Below, in pieces: positions 18,159-26,650 of a stretch of 60,607 bases of DNA. This DNA comes from Pseudoalteromonas piscicida (lineage in GTDB: Bacteria > Pseudomonadota > Gammaproteobacteria > Enterobacterales > Alteromonadaceae). A program made the position numbers and the translations under genes. The DNA is taken from contig NZ_NKHF01000009.1 in the NCBI RefSeq assembly GCF_002744175.1, forward strand, positions 1 through 60,607, read 5' to 3'. The first letter of the stretch is position 1. Each line of letters starts with the position of its first letter. Under the pieces are notes generated by a model. That model made no database searches. It was not told the DNA's origin and was given only the letters and a program-made list of their open reading frames with translations.

Positions 18159-18845
18159 CTAAGCTATTTCAGCTATGTCAGTTAAGCGCACCGCGCCTTC
18201 TCTGGTGTTAATGACAATACCGTTAGAGCCATTGACATTTACACTATCGATATTTCTATATGTTGCCGATGGGAAGGTACTGTATTGACCATTCATCATC
18301 CCCTCAGCCTTAATCTCATATTCACCTTCTGGCATCACATCACCATCTTGGTTTTTACCATCCCATTCAAATCGGACGGCACCTGCGGTTTGTTCACCCA
18401 TTTCGATTTTTCTGACCAACGCCCCTGCTTCGTCATAAATGCCTATGGTTAAATCTTCCACCGGATTTTCTACAATGACCGACCCTTTTGACAATGAATC
18501 CCCACCATGCTCGAGCGTTGTTGACTCCAATAGTGCTTTTTTGCCAATCAGAGTCGAGGCTTGAAGGGCAGAGTTAGATGTCATTGATGCGGTAAGCGAC
18601 TCAAACTTAGTATTCAAGTTTGAAATACCCTCAGCCATCGTAAAGTTAGTCATCTGAGCTATCATCTGGTCGTTATCCGCAGGCTTACTGGGATCTTGAA
18701 AAGATAACTGCTGAGTAAGCAATGAGAAGAAATCTTCCTGCGTCAGTGTGTCTCTATTTTTTTGCTCGTCAGTAACTCGATTCTCTTTGTTCCACCGCAT
18801 AGAGTCCATGTACGAGGACGTAGCGGAATTTACATCATTGCTCAT
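18159..18845 (-). CDS. flgD: flagellar hook cap protein FlgD
   Basis: FlgD forms the transient cap that directs hook polymerisation. The N-terminal part of the 228-residue protein contains LTQEDFFSLLTQQLSFQDPSKPADND and NFTMAEGISNLNTKF; the C-terminal part is an Ig/FNIII-like domain (VRKIEMGEQTAGAVRFEWDG, then GDVMPEGEYEI). Size and order (flgC upstream, flgE downstream) are standard. Confidence 0.95.
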   Translation of the reverse strand: MSNDVNSATSSYMDSMRWNKENRVTDEQKNRDTLTQEDFFSLLTQQLSFQDPSKPADNDQMIAQMTNFTMAEGISNLNTKFESLTASMTSNSALQASTLIGKKALLESTTLEHGGDSLSKGSVIVENPVEDLTIGIYDEAGALVRKIEMGEQTAGAVRFEWDGKNQDGDVMPEGEYEIKAEGMMNGQYSTFPSATYRNIDSVNVNGSNGIVINTREGAVRLTDIAEIA

Positions 18846-18861
18846 CAGCTGTTACTCCCAA

Positions 18862-19293
18862 TTAGCGCTGGCCTAGTTGCAGTGTTTTGCTCAGCATTTG
18901 TTTAGCGGCGTCTGCAACTTGAACATTGGTTTGGTAGGAACGAGACGCAGAAATCATATTTGCCATCTCTTCCACCACATTCACATTCGGTTTATAAATG
19001 TAGCCATTTGCATCAGCACTTGGGTGATTAGGGTTGTATTCAACCTGCAGCGGTTTATCACTCTCAACCACACCTAACACTTTAACTCCAACCGATGAAC
19101 CCATTACGTTGTTCTGGGAGGCGGAAGCTTTGGATAGTTCAGCGGCAAAAACAGGATGTCTAGCGCGATACACAGTATCTTGGCTAGAGCTCACTGAGTT
19201 CGCGTTAGAGATATTACTTGCGGTGGTATTAAGGCGCACATTCTGTGCACTCATTCCTGAACCCGAAATATCGAAAACGTTATATAAACTCAT
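18862..19293 (-). CDS. flgC: flagellar proximal rod protein FlgC
   Basis: A 143-residue rod subunit. The N-terminus MSLYNVFDISGSGMSAQNVR, with ASNISNANSVSSSQD, and the C-terminus VNVVEEMANMISASRSYQTN are the conserved helices that pack in the rod core. It begins 2 bases after the flgB stop codon. Slightly longer than the enteric protein, without notable insertions. Confidence 0.95.
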   Translation of the reverse strand: MSLYNVFDISGSGMSAQNVRLNTTASNISNANSVSSSQDTVYRARHPVFAAELSKASASQNNVMGSSVGVKVLGVVESDKPLQVEYNPNHPSADANGYIYKPNVNVVEEMANMISASRSYQTNVQVADAAKQMLSKTLQLGQR

Positions 19294-19295
19294 AA

Positions 19296-19706
19296 TTATG
19301 CCCCTTGACCACCAAGTGCCTTTTTAAGGCCACTGAACTTACCAGATAAAAATTGCAAACTGGCTTGGTACTCTAATGCATTTTGTACATACAAATTTCG
19401 TTCCACTTGTATATCCACTGAGTTACCATCACCGGTATCTGCTTGATTTGGCGTACGATATAGTTCTGAAGAGTTACTCATCTTAGTGCCACCACTGAGG
19501 TGTTTGGCATCCGTTCTGACCATATCATTGCCGCTTCGCTGTGATGACTTTGCCGCTTTTAATGCACTCGCAAAGTCGATATCTTTTGCTTTATATCCTG
19601 GAGTGTCTGCGTTTGCGATGTTACTCGCTAGCATTTCAGCACGCTGAGAACGGAGCAGCATGGTATGCTGGTGTACACCCAACGCTTTATCGAAACTAAT
19701 TGCCAT
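19296..19706 (-). CDS. flgB: flagellar proximal rod protein FlgB
   Basis: A 136-residue rod subunit (ISFDKALGVHQHTMLLRSQR, with ASNIANADTPGYKAKDIDFA). First gene of the flgBCDE operon; a sigma-54 type promoter lies 35 bases upstream. The C-terminal ALEYQASLQFLSGKFSGLKK is the expected helix. Confidence 0.95.
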   Translation of the reverse strand: MAISFDKALGVHQHTMLLRSQRAEMLASNIANADTPGYKAKDIDFASALKAAKSSQRSGNDMVRTDAKHLSGGTKMSNSSELYRTPNQADTGDGNSVDIQVERNLYVQNALEYQASLQFLSGKFSGLKKALGGQGA

Positions 19707-19741
19707 TGTCTGACTCCAAAAATTTGACTCACCTAGACAAA

Positions 19742-19757
19742 AGCAATATTCAGGCCA
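19742..19757 (-). promoter_or_regulatory. sigma-54 type promoter of flgBCDE
   Basis: The minus strand reads TGGCCTG-AATA-TTGCT, matching the consensus at 10 of 12 fixed positions with correct spacing. The start is expected near 19730, about 24 bases before flgB. Confidence 0.8.
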
Positions 19758-20180
19758 ATTTAAGATTTAATTTTATCTATTTACTTTCAATAAGTTAGAA
19801 GTTTAAGTCACTCTATTTTCTAATATCATGGAGTGCGTTTAGAGGAACATGTGAGTCAACTAGCAATTATCTTTAAGATGTAAAGCTTGTTAAAAATAAG
19901 GAAGGATGTGACCTGTCAAAGACAATTTGATAAACGAGAATATGGTTTAACCTGAATTCGAGATAGCGCCTTGATGTGAGCCTTAGACTGGCTTAGCGTT
20001 GGTTGTGTCAGAATACTTTTGCTCACCCGTTACAACATTACCCTAAAGTAGAAACACCAACTATGCTGTTATATGAGCACTAGAAATGTGTAGCAAGGAT
20101 ATGCCTGACTAATACAAAACAGACTAGCGTGGTAGGTCGCCGTTCAGGTAGCGGATGTCCTTTCCGCTATTCGATATATG
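19758..20180. other. gene-free stretch between flgB and cheR
   Basis: No coding region is supported in these roughly 420 bases. The visible structure is a seven-pair hairpin just after the cheR stop (TAGCGGA at 20149-20155 with TCCGCTA at 20163-20169), lacking a T-run on either strand. The rest probably includes the upstream activator sites of the flgB sigma-54 promoter, but no clear repeat identifies them. Confidence 0.4.
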
Positions 20181-21014
20181 CTAAGCTTTTTTCTGGTAGA
20201 TGATCCCAGGGTTACAACGGATCATATTAAAATCATCACTCAATCCCGCCATCGACTCAGATGCTCCTAAAAACAAGTAGCCATTCGGGTTTAGTGACTG
20301 CGCAAATTGAGAAATAATTTTAGACTTCACCTCTGGAGAGAAGTAAATTAATACGTTACGGCAAAATATGACGTCAAACTTACCCATCAGCGCATAGGAG
20401 TCCAAAAGGTTTAAGTGCCTGAAGCTCACCATTTTACGAATGGGTTCTACTACTTTCGCCATACCGTTGCCACTGTCGGTAAAAAACTTTTTCCTACGCT
20501 CCGGCGATAATCCTCGCGCCAGCGCTAATGCATCGTATTCAGCGTTCTTGCACATGTCTAGCATGGTATTGGAAATATCCGTACCTACAATTTGCACACC
20601 CATTTTAAGTGCACCGGGACTTTTACTTACATATTCACTTGCCGACATCGCAATAGAATAAGGTTCTTGACCGGACGAACTGGCAGCCGACCAAATTTTA
20701 ACGGGCCGCCTTAGATCTTTAAATTCAGGTAAGATTTTAGATTTAATTAGCTCAAACGGATACGTGTCTCTAAACCAGAGTGTCTCATTTGTTGTCATTG
20801 CATCAACCACAGCGGCACGCAATTGCCGCTCATGTGGACTAAGCGTTTTAGACACCAAAGACGAGAGAGTTTCTACACCAAAGCGAGCCATCAGAGGAGC
20901 TAATCTACTTTTAACCAAATATAACTTATTGTCACCCAGCACGATCCCGCACTGTTGCTCCAAAAAAGTTCTAAATTGATCGTACTCTTTTTGCTCTAAA
21001 TGCTTATTTTCCAA
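20181..21014 (-). CDS. cheR: chemotaxis protein methyltransferase CheR
   Basis: CheR methylates glutamates on chemoreceptors using S-adenosylmethionine, setting adaptation. The 277-residue protein has the N-terminal helical domain (to about residue 75) and a Rossmann-like methyltransferase domain with KIWSAASSSGQEPYSIAMS, a VGTDISNTML motif and FDVIFCRNVLIYF. The length is normal. It follows cheV after 15 bases, the usual arrangement in polar flagellates, where this pair sits beside flgA and flgB. Confidence 0.94.
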   Translation of the reverse strand: MENKHLEQKEYDQFRTFLEQQCGIVLGDNKLYLVKSRLAPLMARFGVETLSSLVSKTLSPHERQLRAAVVDAMTTNETLWFRDTYPFELIKSKILPEFKDLRRPVKIWSAASSSGQEPYSIAMSASEYVSKSPGALKMGVQIVGTDISNTMLDMCKNAEYDALALARGLSPERRKKFFTDSGNGMAKVVEPIRKMVSFRHLNLLDSYALMGKFDVIFCRNVLIYFSPEVKSKIISQFAQSLNPNGYLFLGASESMAGLSDDFNMIRCNPGIIYQKKA

Positions 21015-21029
21015 GTGCTACCACCAGCT

Positions 21030-21962
21030 TTAATCACAATGAACCCACTTCTTAACCGCTGCGGCTAATTCATCTGGGTTAAACTTAGCAATAAAATCGT
21101 CAGCGCCGACTTTTTCAATCATGGCCTGATTAAATACACCACTTAACGAAGTATGGAGTATCACATGCAAAGGCGCTAATTTTGGATCGGCTTTTATTTC
21201 TGCAGTCAGCGTATAACCATCCATTTCCGGCATTTCTACATCGGAAATCAACAACCCCACTCTCTCGGTGACATTATTTTGACAGTCCACTTCTGCAATT
21301 TCTTTAAGCCTAATTAAAGCCTCTTTACCATTCTTCGCAAGCTCAGTTTGCACACCGAGTGGCTCTAGTGCACGTTTGACCTGGTTACGAGCAACTGCTG
21401 AATCATCAGCAATAAAGACGATACGCTCTCCTAGGTCTTTTTGCATTTCACCATCAGATACGATGTCTGCACTTACTTCAGTATTAATTGGGCAAATCTC
21501 ATTGAGGATTTTCTCAACATCTAAAATCTCAACGAGTTCATTCTCAATTTCGGTCACCGCTGTTAGGTAAGAATAGCGCCCTGCACCCGATGGTGGAGGC
21601 ATTATTTTTTCCCAATTCATATTGACAATGCGCTCTACAGCACTAACCAAAAAACCCTGAACTGAACGGTTATATTCTGCAATTACAATGAAACAGTTGC
21701 GAATATCTTGAATTGGTGGTCCACCAACCGCCAGTGACATATCAATGACAGAAATAGTCTGTCCGCGAATATGTGCAACCCCTCGAATGAGCGGGTTTGA
21801 CTTTGGCATGCTTGTCAATGCCGGGCATTGCAGCACTTCTCGGACCTTGAAAACGTTTATGCCGAAGCGTTGTCGACCTTGAAGTCGAAAAAGTAATAGC
21901 TCGAGACGGTTTTGCCCAACTAGCTGTGTACGCTGGTTAACCGAGTCTAAAATACCTGCCAT
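21030..21962 (-). CDS. cheV: chemotaxis coupling protein CheV (CheW-REC fusion)
   Basis: CheV links chemoreceptors to CheA and carries its own receiver domain. The 310-residue protein has a CheW-like domain (about 15-165, with RFGINVFKVREVLQ and IRGQTISVIDMSLAVGG) and a receiver domain (about 180-308) with FIADDSAVARNQ, phospho-acceptor context LLISDVEMPEMDGYT and a late Lys in DDFIAKFN. AGGAG precedes the ATG. I found no convincing sigma-28 or sigma-54 site in the 140-base gap to the divergent flgA. Confidence 0.94.
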   Translation of the reverse strand: MAGILDSVNQRTQLVGQNRLELLLFRLQGRQRFGINVFKVREVLQCPALTSMPKSNPLIRGVAHIRGQTISVIDMSLAVGGPPIQDIRNCFIVIAEYNRSVQGFLVSAVERIVNMNWEKIMPPPSGAGRYSYLTAVTEIENELVEILDVEKILNEICPINTEVSADIVSDGEMQKDLGERIVFIADDSAVARNQVKRALEPLGVQTELAKNGKEALIRLKEIAEVDCQNNVTERVGLLISDVEMPEMDGYTLTAEIKADPKLAPLHVILHTSLSGVFNQAMIEKVGADDFIAKFNPDELAAAVKKWVHCD

Positions 21963-22102
21963 TTCAATCTCCTACTGTATAAACCGCTAATCGGAACGAT
22001 CTTTGCTTCGACTCTGATATGGTTTACCACCCTTGATTAGGTGCAGTTATTAAAGCAGAATCTTTATACCTTGTTTCACCCCATAAGCATAGTCGAAACA
22101 TC

Positions 22103-22810
22103 ATGAGTTTGTTAAAAAAAACCCATTACATTCAGTTTTTTTGTTTGTTCGCTTATTTTATAGGCACTGGGTATGGCTACTGTCAGCAATATGACAACAA
22201 AACTTTAGAGCAAAGCGCAATGGACTTTGTTGAACCAAATGTTGCCCAAGACCCAGATAGTCAGCTTGAGCTGAGCGTTTTACCACTGGACTCAAGAATT
22301 CCAGCGAGAGAGTGTTACACTCCGCTAAAATATAGCACGGCAACGACCCCTCCTTTTTCGACGCAAGTGACTGTTCAAGTAAAGTGTGAAGATACCCCTG
22401 GTTGGACTCAGTACGTGCATGTGAGGATCGATCACCTCTTCCCTATCCTTGTCAGTGCTACTATGCTTGAGAAAGGTCGGGTGATAAGCGAGCAGGATAT
22501 CAAGGTCGAGCTACAACCCAAACGTTTTCGCAGAGTCTCTTATATTGAAGATAAATCCATATTAATTGGCAGTCGCAGCAAGCGAAATATCAGAGAGGGC
22601 CAAGCCTTTACTCAAGCCCATATTTGTATGGTATGTAAAGGCGATACCGTTATTATTTATGCAAAATCCGGTGGTCTTGTTATCAAAACACAAGGCGAAG
22701 CGATGCAAGATGGCAATAGAGGCGAATTAATTAATGTCAAAAATACTCGTTCTGGCAAAAGCTTACGTGCTAGAGTAATAGAAGTGGAAACAGTAGAGGT
22801 GAATTTATAA
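22103..22810 (+). CDS. flgA: flagellar P-ring assembly chaperone FlgA
   Basis: FlgA is a periplasmic chaperone helping FlgI assemble into the P ring. The 235-residue protein has a hydrophobic N-terminal signal (about 1-28) and a C-terminal SAF-type domain with MLEKGRVISEQDIKVELQ, RNIREGQAFTQAHI and VKAKSGGLVIKT-like strands ending in RARVIEVETVEVNL. It is transcribed rightward, divergent from cheV, with flgM following. The flgM promoter begins 10 bases after its stop codon. Confidence 0.92.
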   Translation: MSLLKKTHYIQFFCLFAYFIGTGYGYCQQYDNKTLEQSAMDFVEPNVAQDPDSQLELSVLPLDSRIPARECYTPLKYSTATTPPFSTQVTVQVKCEDTPGWTQYVHVRIDHLFPILVSATMLEKGRVISEQDIKVELQPKRFRRVSYIEDKSILIGSRSKRNIREGQAFTQAHICMVCKGDTVIIYAKSGGLVIKTQGEAMQDGNRGELINVKNTRSGKSLRARVIEVETVEVNL

Positions 22811-22819
22811 AAAATTTGC

Positions 22820-22846
22820 TAAAGTAATACTTATAAATGCCGATAT
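22820..22846 (+). promoter_or_regulatory. sigma-28 (FliA) type promoter of flgMN
   Basis: TAAAGTAA (22820-22827), 11 bases, then GCCGATAT (22839-22846); the -10 matches at 7 of 8 positions and the -35 at 6 of 8. Self-controlled flgM expression from FliA is established in enteric and Vibrio systems. The start codon follows 36 bases later. Confidence 0.85.
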
Positions 22847-22882
22847 GATGGCTGAGAGTATAAATTTATTGGGTCTACAATT

Positions 22883-23206
22883 ATGGTAAATCAAGTTAAC
22901 GGTCAGAATCAGTCTACCTCCGTTGCTAACAATGTTAAGCAGCAAAAGGCCGAACTGCAAAGAAGTGAAGCAAATAACGCAACAGCTAAGGCACCTGCGT
23001 CACCAAAAGCCGCTTCAGACTCAGTCAGCCTAACGCCACAGGCGCAACAGCTGAAAACGGTAAATGAAAAGGCACAGCAGTCTTCAGGCTTTGATGATAA
23101 AAAAGTTGAAGAACTGAAAAAAGCGATTGCTGAAGGCAAGTATCAAGTTGATGCTGAGAAACTAGCGAAGAATATCGCTGCATTTGAGTTTGAAATATAT
23201 GGATGA
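22883..23206 (+). CDS. flgM: anti-sigma-28 factor FlgM
   Basis: FlgM holds FliA inactive until the hook is complete and FlgM is exported. The 107-residue protein has a disordered, Gln/Ala-rich N-terminus and the conserved C-terminal half (SDSVSLTPQAQQLKTV, then DDKKVEELKKAIAEGKYQVD and KLAKNIAAFE). It is driven by a sigma-28 type promoter and overlaps flgN by eight bases (ATGGATGA). Confidence 0.93.
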   Translation: MVNQVNGQNQSTSVANNVKQQKAELQRSEANNATAKAPASPKAASDSVSLTPQAQQLKTVNEKAQQSSGFDDKKVEELKKAIAEGKYQVDAEKLAKNIAAFEFEIYG

Positions 23207-23627
23207 TTTGGTTCGGCTTTGCCACCACAAACTTTCAGAACAAATCTCAACGCTAGAAGCGATGACCCAGCTTCTGGCGCGTGAGCTTGATGAGCTCGCA
23301 TCTCGCCGAGGTGATAATCTAAAAGAAATCGCCCGCGAAAAACTTACTCTCATTTCCAAGCTACAAAAACTCGACAAAGAGTTGTCCAAAACTGAATCAC
23401 AAATTTTTGAGCGTGAGGAAATCATTCCTTTGGTGTCAAAAGTGCGCACGCTACTTAGCGAATGCCAAACCAAGAATGAAATTAATGCTAAGACAGCTCA
23501 CCAAGCCAACGTAAGCACACGAGAGTTAAAAAGTATCCTTATCGGTGCACCTACCTCGGTCACTTATGGGCAAGATGGTAACGTAAAAAGCAGTGACGGC
23601 GAGCTAGTTAAAAACCTCAAAGCGTAA
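23199..23627 (+). CDS. flgN: flagellar export chaperone FlgN
   Basis: FlgN is the cytoplasmic chaperone for the junction proteins FlgK and FlgL. The product, about 142 residues, is nearly all helix with heptad-like Leu/Lys patterns (ALTRELDELASRRGDNLKEI-type region, then EKLTLISKLQKLDKELSK). The start is ATG 23199, overlapping the flgM stop; a longer frame would open with TTG inside flgM. No strong ribosome binding site is seen, so translation is probably coupled to flgM. Confidence 0.85.
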   Translation: MDDLVRLCHHKLSEQISTLEAMTQLLARELDELASRRGDNLKEIAREKLTLISKLQKLDKELSKTESQIFEREEIIPLVSKVRTLLSECQTKNEINAKTAHQANVSTRELKSILIGAPTSVTYGQDGNVKSSDGELVKNLKA

Positions 23628-23675
23628 AATATCTGTAGGCTGCTAATTTATAACAACTCAGACTAAAAATTCCAT

Positions 23676-23704
23676 AAAAATGGCGCACAGCGTGCACCAT
23701 TTTT
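23676..23704. terminator. bidirectional terminator between flgN and flgP
   Basis: AAAAATGGCGCAC (23676-23688) and GTGCACCATTTTT (23692-23704) form a 13-position stem with one mismatch and a three-base loop. A-runs and T-runs on each side let it end both the rightward flgMN and the leftward flgP transcripts. Confidence 0.8.
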
Positions 23705-23728
23705 AAGCGAATTGGTATTATAGTTAGG

Positions 23729-24205
23729 CTATTTGAAACTATAGGAAATCTTCTTAATTTTTTGAGGCTTCACTTGCGTGATGTATAAATCGTATACCCG
23801 CTTCATATCCAACTCTAGCTCAGTTGCATAGGTATCACCGACCGCATAACTTTTAAGCACCTTTGCGCCTCTTATCAGGCCTGACACTTGACTCTTCAAC
23901 CCATCATTTTGTGCAATTGCACCTTTAACTGTCGTTGTCGATGTTAGCTTTTGTCCATATAGCTGTTCAGCGAGCTCTCTGTAAGCTTCAAGTTTAGAGA
24001 CCTTAATAGCCATCAATTGCTTTTCTCCAGCCGAGCTACCAGGTTGAGCGCTCAGCGGAGCATAACCGACAGCACGTAACACAGGAAAGGTATCTGGCTG
24101 TACTGTTTCATATTCAATATGCTTATCAATCATACTTGAGCAGCCACCAAGCCAAAACAGTGCACCAGCCACAACAGTGGCACCAGCTAAATTAGTGATA
24201 CGCAT
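23729..24205 (-). CDS. flgP: flagellar outer-membrane lipoprotein FlgP
   Basis: FlgP is an outer-membrane lipoprotein of the Vibrio-type polar flagellum, part of the ring or disk around the basal body. From the ATG at 24205 (preceded by GGAGAG) the protein is about 158 residues, with signal MRITNLAGATVVAGALFWLGGC, lipobox LGGC and lipidated Cys22. The C-terminal half (KVSKLEAYRELAEQLYGQKL and GDTYATELELDMKRVYDLYI) is the LPP20/FlgP fold. A sigma-54 type promoter lies 120 bases upstream, back to back with the flgT promoter. The frame extends to 24283, but this would add 26 residues in front of the signal. Confidence 0.9.
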   Translation of the reverse strand: MRITNLAGATVVAGALFWLGGCSSMIDKHIEYETVQPDTFPVLRAVGYAPLSAQPGSSAGEKQLMAIKVSKLEAYRELAEQLYGQKLTSTTTVKGAIAQNDGLKSQVSGLIRGAKVLKSYAVGDTYATELELDMKRVYDLYITQVKPQKIKKISYSFK

Positions 24206-24324
24206 TTTGCTTCTCTCCGCTAAACTAAATACCAGTCTATTCATGGCAACGTGGCTGCTGAGTATCTTGACAAGCTCGGTCACGACGAACGCTGATATAG
24301 AAATAAATTCGTTAAATTAGCTTA

Positions 24325-24340
24325 TGCACAAATCCTGCCA
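24325..24340 (-). promoter_or_regulatory. sigma-54 type promoter of flgP
   Basis: The minus strand reads TGGCAGG-ATTT-GTGCA: correct GG and GC spacing, 10 of 12 fixed positions. The start is expected near 24313. Its -24 element lies six bases from that of the divergent flgT promoter. Confidence 0.65.
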
Positions 24341-24345
24341 AAATT

Positions 24346-24361
24346 TGGCACAGGTATTGCT
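24346..24361 (+). promoter_or_regulatory. sigma-54 type promoter of flgT
   Basis: TGGCACA-GGTA-TTGCT matches the consensus at 11 of 12 fixed positions. Transcription would start near 24373, about 25 bases before flgT. Confidence 0.85.
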
Positions 24362-24397
24362 GAGTAAATAGGTAGTATTAGATCTGGGCAACTTATT

Positions 24398-25591
24398 ATG
24401 AAAAAGCAATTAGCGACAGGCCTATCACTTTTGTGCATAGCCATACAGCCAGCACACGCTGAATGGTTTGAAGTCACAGGTATGGCTGACGTAAAAGATG
24501 GTGACCATCAAAAAGCCAAAAGAAAAGCGATAAATGATGCCATCACTCAAGCCTTGCTGTTTTCGGGCGCCACGGTAAGTAGCGTGCAAACTGTCACTGA
24601 CGGTATCCTCACCCAAGATCAACTGAAGATCCGCTCGAATGCAGAAATTCAAAGTGCCAACGTTGTGGCAGAGTCCAGAGTTGGCGACTCTTGGCAAGTT
24701 ACTTTGCATATAGACATCACACCGCAAAGCAGCCAATGCCCCACCAGCGCTTATAGCAAACAAGTTGCCGTAACGCAGAGCCAGCTAAAAAATAAGCACC
24801 AAGCAACTTTAGGTCAAATTTTTGACATCAACAAGGTAGTGAGTGAGCGCCTCTACCAAACATTGACTGAACAAAAACTAAGTCTAGAGCCTGTCCCGTA
24901 CTTTGCTCAGACCATAAATGTAAACCGCTTTTTTAGTCAACGTTTTGATTATAACGAACAGCTCATTGAGACAATTACTGCAAATACCAATAGCCAGTAT
25001 GTGTTGCTGAGCCAAATAACGGATATTTCGAGCGTCGACAAGCTCAATAATGAGCTGGCATTTTGGCAAAGTGATAAATACTTAAGAAGCTTCAAAGTCG
25101 ACTTTGTACTATTTGATGCATTATCTCATGAAAGAGTTTGGCAAAAGCAATACACTGAACAGGGCGTGTGGCCATTTAAGAAAACGAAGTTGATTGATGT
25201 ATATAGTGAGCGTTTCTGGCAAACCGATTATGCCGATAGCATTCAAACCACGTTAGATCAGGTCAGCGTTGACCTCAACTCAGCGGTCGCCTGCCTTCCT
25301 ACCCATGGCAAAATTCTACATCTCGAGGACGAACAAGTGGTGATTAATTTAGGCCGAATGCACGGCTTGGAAAATGGTCAGATCCTCAATGTTGCCCACA
25401 GTAGTCCATTAGTTGACGGCGATGGCAAGGTGTTTATGCGTCAGGTTAAAACCCTGAATAAACTACAAGTGATCCAAGTGAATGCGCAGAATGCAATTGC
25501 TATTAATGTAAGTAAACGCCCACTTCACAATGTGCAAATAAATGATCTTGTAGAAATTCAAATAGAGAATGAAAATGAGTTTGCTTTGTAG
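24398..25591 (+). CDS. flgT: flagellar H-ring protein FlgT
   Basis: FlgT builds the H ring around the L and P rings in Vibrio-type polar flagella and helps recruit the MotXY T ring. The 397-residue precursor has a Sec signal (MKKQLATGLSLLCIAIQPAHA, cleavage probably after AHA) and the FlgT N-terminal domain starting EWFEVTGMADVKDGDHQKAK. The middle domain and the C-terminal beta domain (INLGRMHGLENGQILNV) follow in family order. It has its own sigma-54 type promoter. Confidence 0.92.
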   Translation: MKKQLATGLSLLCIAIQPAHAEWFEVTGMADVKDGDHQKAKRKAINDAITQALLFSGATVSSVQTVTDGILTQDQLKIRSNAEIQSANVVAESRVGDSWQVTLHIDITPQSSQCPTSAYSKQVAVTQSQLKNKHQATLGQIFDINKVVSERLYQTLTEQKLSLEPVPYFAQTINVNRFFSQRFDYNEQLIETITANTNSQYVLLSQITDISSVDKLNNELAFWQSDKYLRSFKVDFVLFDALSHERVWQKQYTEQGVWPFKKTKLIDVYSERFWQTDYADSIQTTLDQVSVDLNSAVACLPTHGKILHLEDEQVVINLGRMHGLENGQILNVAHSSPLVDGDGKVFMRQVKTLNKLQVIQVNAQNAIAINVSKRPLHNVQINDLVEIQIENENEFAL

Positions 25592-25635
25592 CAGTGCCTA
25601 GAGTGGCCTTAGCACACAGCTCCCCAACTTACAGT

Positions 25636-25710
25636 TGGCGTCCCCAGTAGGAATCGAACCTACATCTAAGCCTTAGGAGGGCCTTGTTTTATCCATTAAA
25701 CTATGGGGAC
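25636..25710 (-). tRNA. tRNA-Arg, anticodon CCT
   Basis: The minus strand folds into a full cloverleaf: acceptor GTCCCCA/TGGGGAC, D arm GTTT/AAAC, anticodon stem AGGCC/GGCTT with loop CTCCTAA (anticodon CCT, reading AGG), T arm GTAGG/CCTAC with loop TTCGATT, discriminator G and an encoded CCA at 25636-25638. It sits between flgT and the flgO cluster. tRNA genes are frequent integration targets, but no integrase or att repeat is seen next to it. Confidence 0.95.
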
Positions 25711-25729
25711 AACGCTACCAGTTATGTTT

Positions 25730-25735
25730 AGTATA
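25730..25735 (-). promoter_or_regulatory. probable -10 element of tRNA-Arg
   Basis: TATACT on the minus strand lies about 20 bases upstream of the mature tRNA 5' end, with an AT-rich TTTAAA about 17 bases further up as a weak -35. It fits a sigma-70 promoter. The rest of the interval to 26000 shows no gene. Confidence 0.4.
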
Positions 25736-26000
25736 CTGATTTTAATGAGTTTTTAAAGCTTATTATCGCAATTGTGTTGCGTCTGCAAGCTATGTTACAA
25801 AACGCAATAGCTGATCTATTTTAAGACAACAAAACCTAATACCAAATGTATTAAGTAAATGCGCTATTTGAAGCGCAGAAAGCCTTAGTAGCTAGGTAAA
25901 AAGACACCTTCAAACAGATCATACAATTGCATTGATTCGACTTATGCTAATGCGTTTTTAACGTGACGCGCAGCGCCGATCAGCGACTGCGCAAATAGAG

Positions 26001-26642
26001 TTATCTTGAAGCCGTAGCTTGGCCGTCTAAGATAAAGTAAGGAATGGTGACTGCCGTGCTCGCAATCACAAAGTTCGTATCGAATTCTAATAACCGTGCA
26101 TTCACCTCTACCCCCCTTGGGCGATAGATCATTGTCCCCGTCAGTACATGGCTGGGAACCTGCCCACCTTTTAAACGACTGGCATTGCGTGAAAATGTTA
26201 GATCACCACTCGAAGTTACTTCAATTTTACCTAGGGCTTTAAAATCTAGAGCTTGATAACCCAGCTTTTGCATTTGATGCATCAGCGACTCGGCCAGTTG
26301 ATTACCGAGCTGGTTAGTTTCTCTGAGCGATTCATTGAAGTTAACAAAACTGGCAACCGCGATCGAATCAGGCTTCTGCCCTAAAATTGTATCAGACAGC
26401 TCAAGGGCAATTTGATTTGCGTAATTAGCAACTTCTTTTCGATGGCGATAACTGATGAATCCCATATCTTGCGTTACCGCGGCCTCAGCATATTCGTTAC
26501 GCTCTTGCTCTTCCATCATGGCGTACAAAATTTCCATATCATTTTGCTGTGGTGAATCCGTCGAACTCGAAGTGGGTTGCTCTGTCATCTCACAACCACC
26601 TAATAAGGCCAGTGTTGTTGCAAAAAGCACTACATTTTTCAT
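26001..26642 (-). CDS. FlgO family outer-membrane lipoprotein (copy 1)
   Basis: FlgO is an outer-membrane protein needed with FlgP for full polar flagellar motility in Vibrio. This 213-residue protein has a lipoprotein signal (MKNVVLFATTLALLGGC, Cys17) and the FlgO-domain pattern: IAVASFVNF, then GNQLAESLMHQMQKLGYQAL, then GDLTFSRNASRL and a last segment VLTGTMIYRPRGVEVNARLL. It is the third gene of a three-gene tandem array and differs from its neighbours in an acidic Glu/Gln-rich linker after the signal. A specific function for this copy is unknown. Confidence 0.82.
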   Translation of the reverse strand: MKNVVLFATTLALLGGCEMTEQPTSSSTDSPQQNDMEILYAMMEEQERNEYAEAAVTQDMGFISYRHRKEVANYANQIALELSDTILGQKPDSIAVASFVNFNESLRETNQLGNQLAESLMHQMQKLGYQALDFKALGKIEVTSSGDLTFSRNASRLKGGQVPSHVLTGTMIYRPRGVEVNARLLEFDTNFVIASTAVTIPYFILDGQATASR

Positions 26643-26650
26643 TCTGCCCC

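Noticed and set aside
25592..26000. Genomic island boundary at tRNA-Arg
   Set aside because: No integrase, no direct repeat of the tRNA end was found, and genes on both sides are flagellar.
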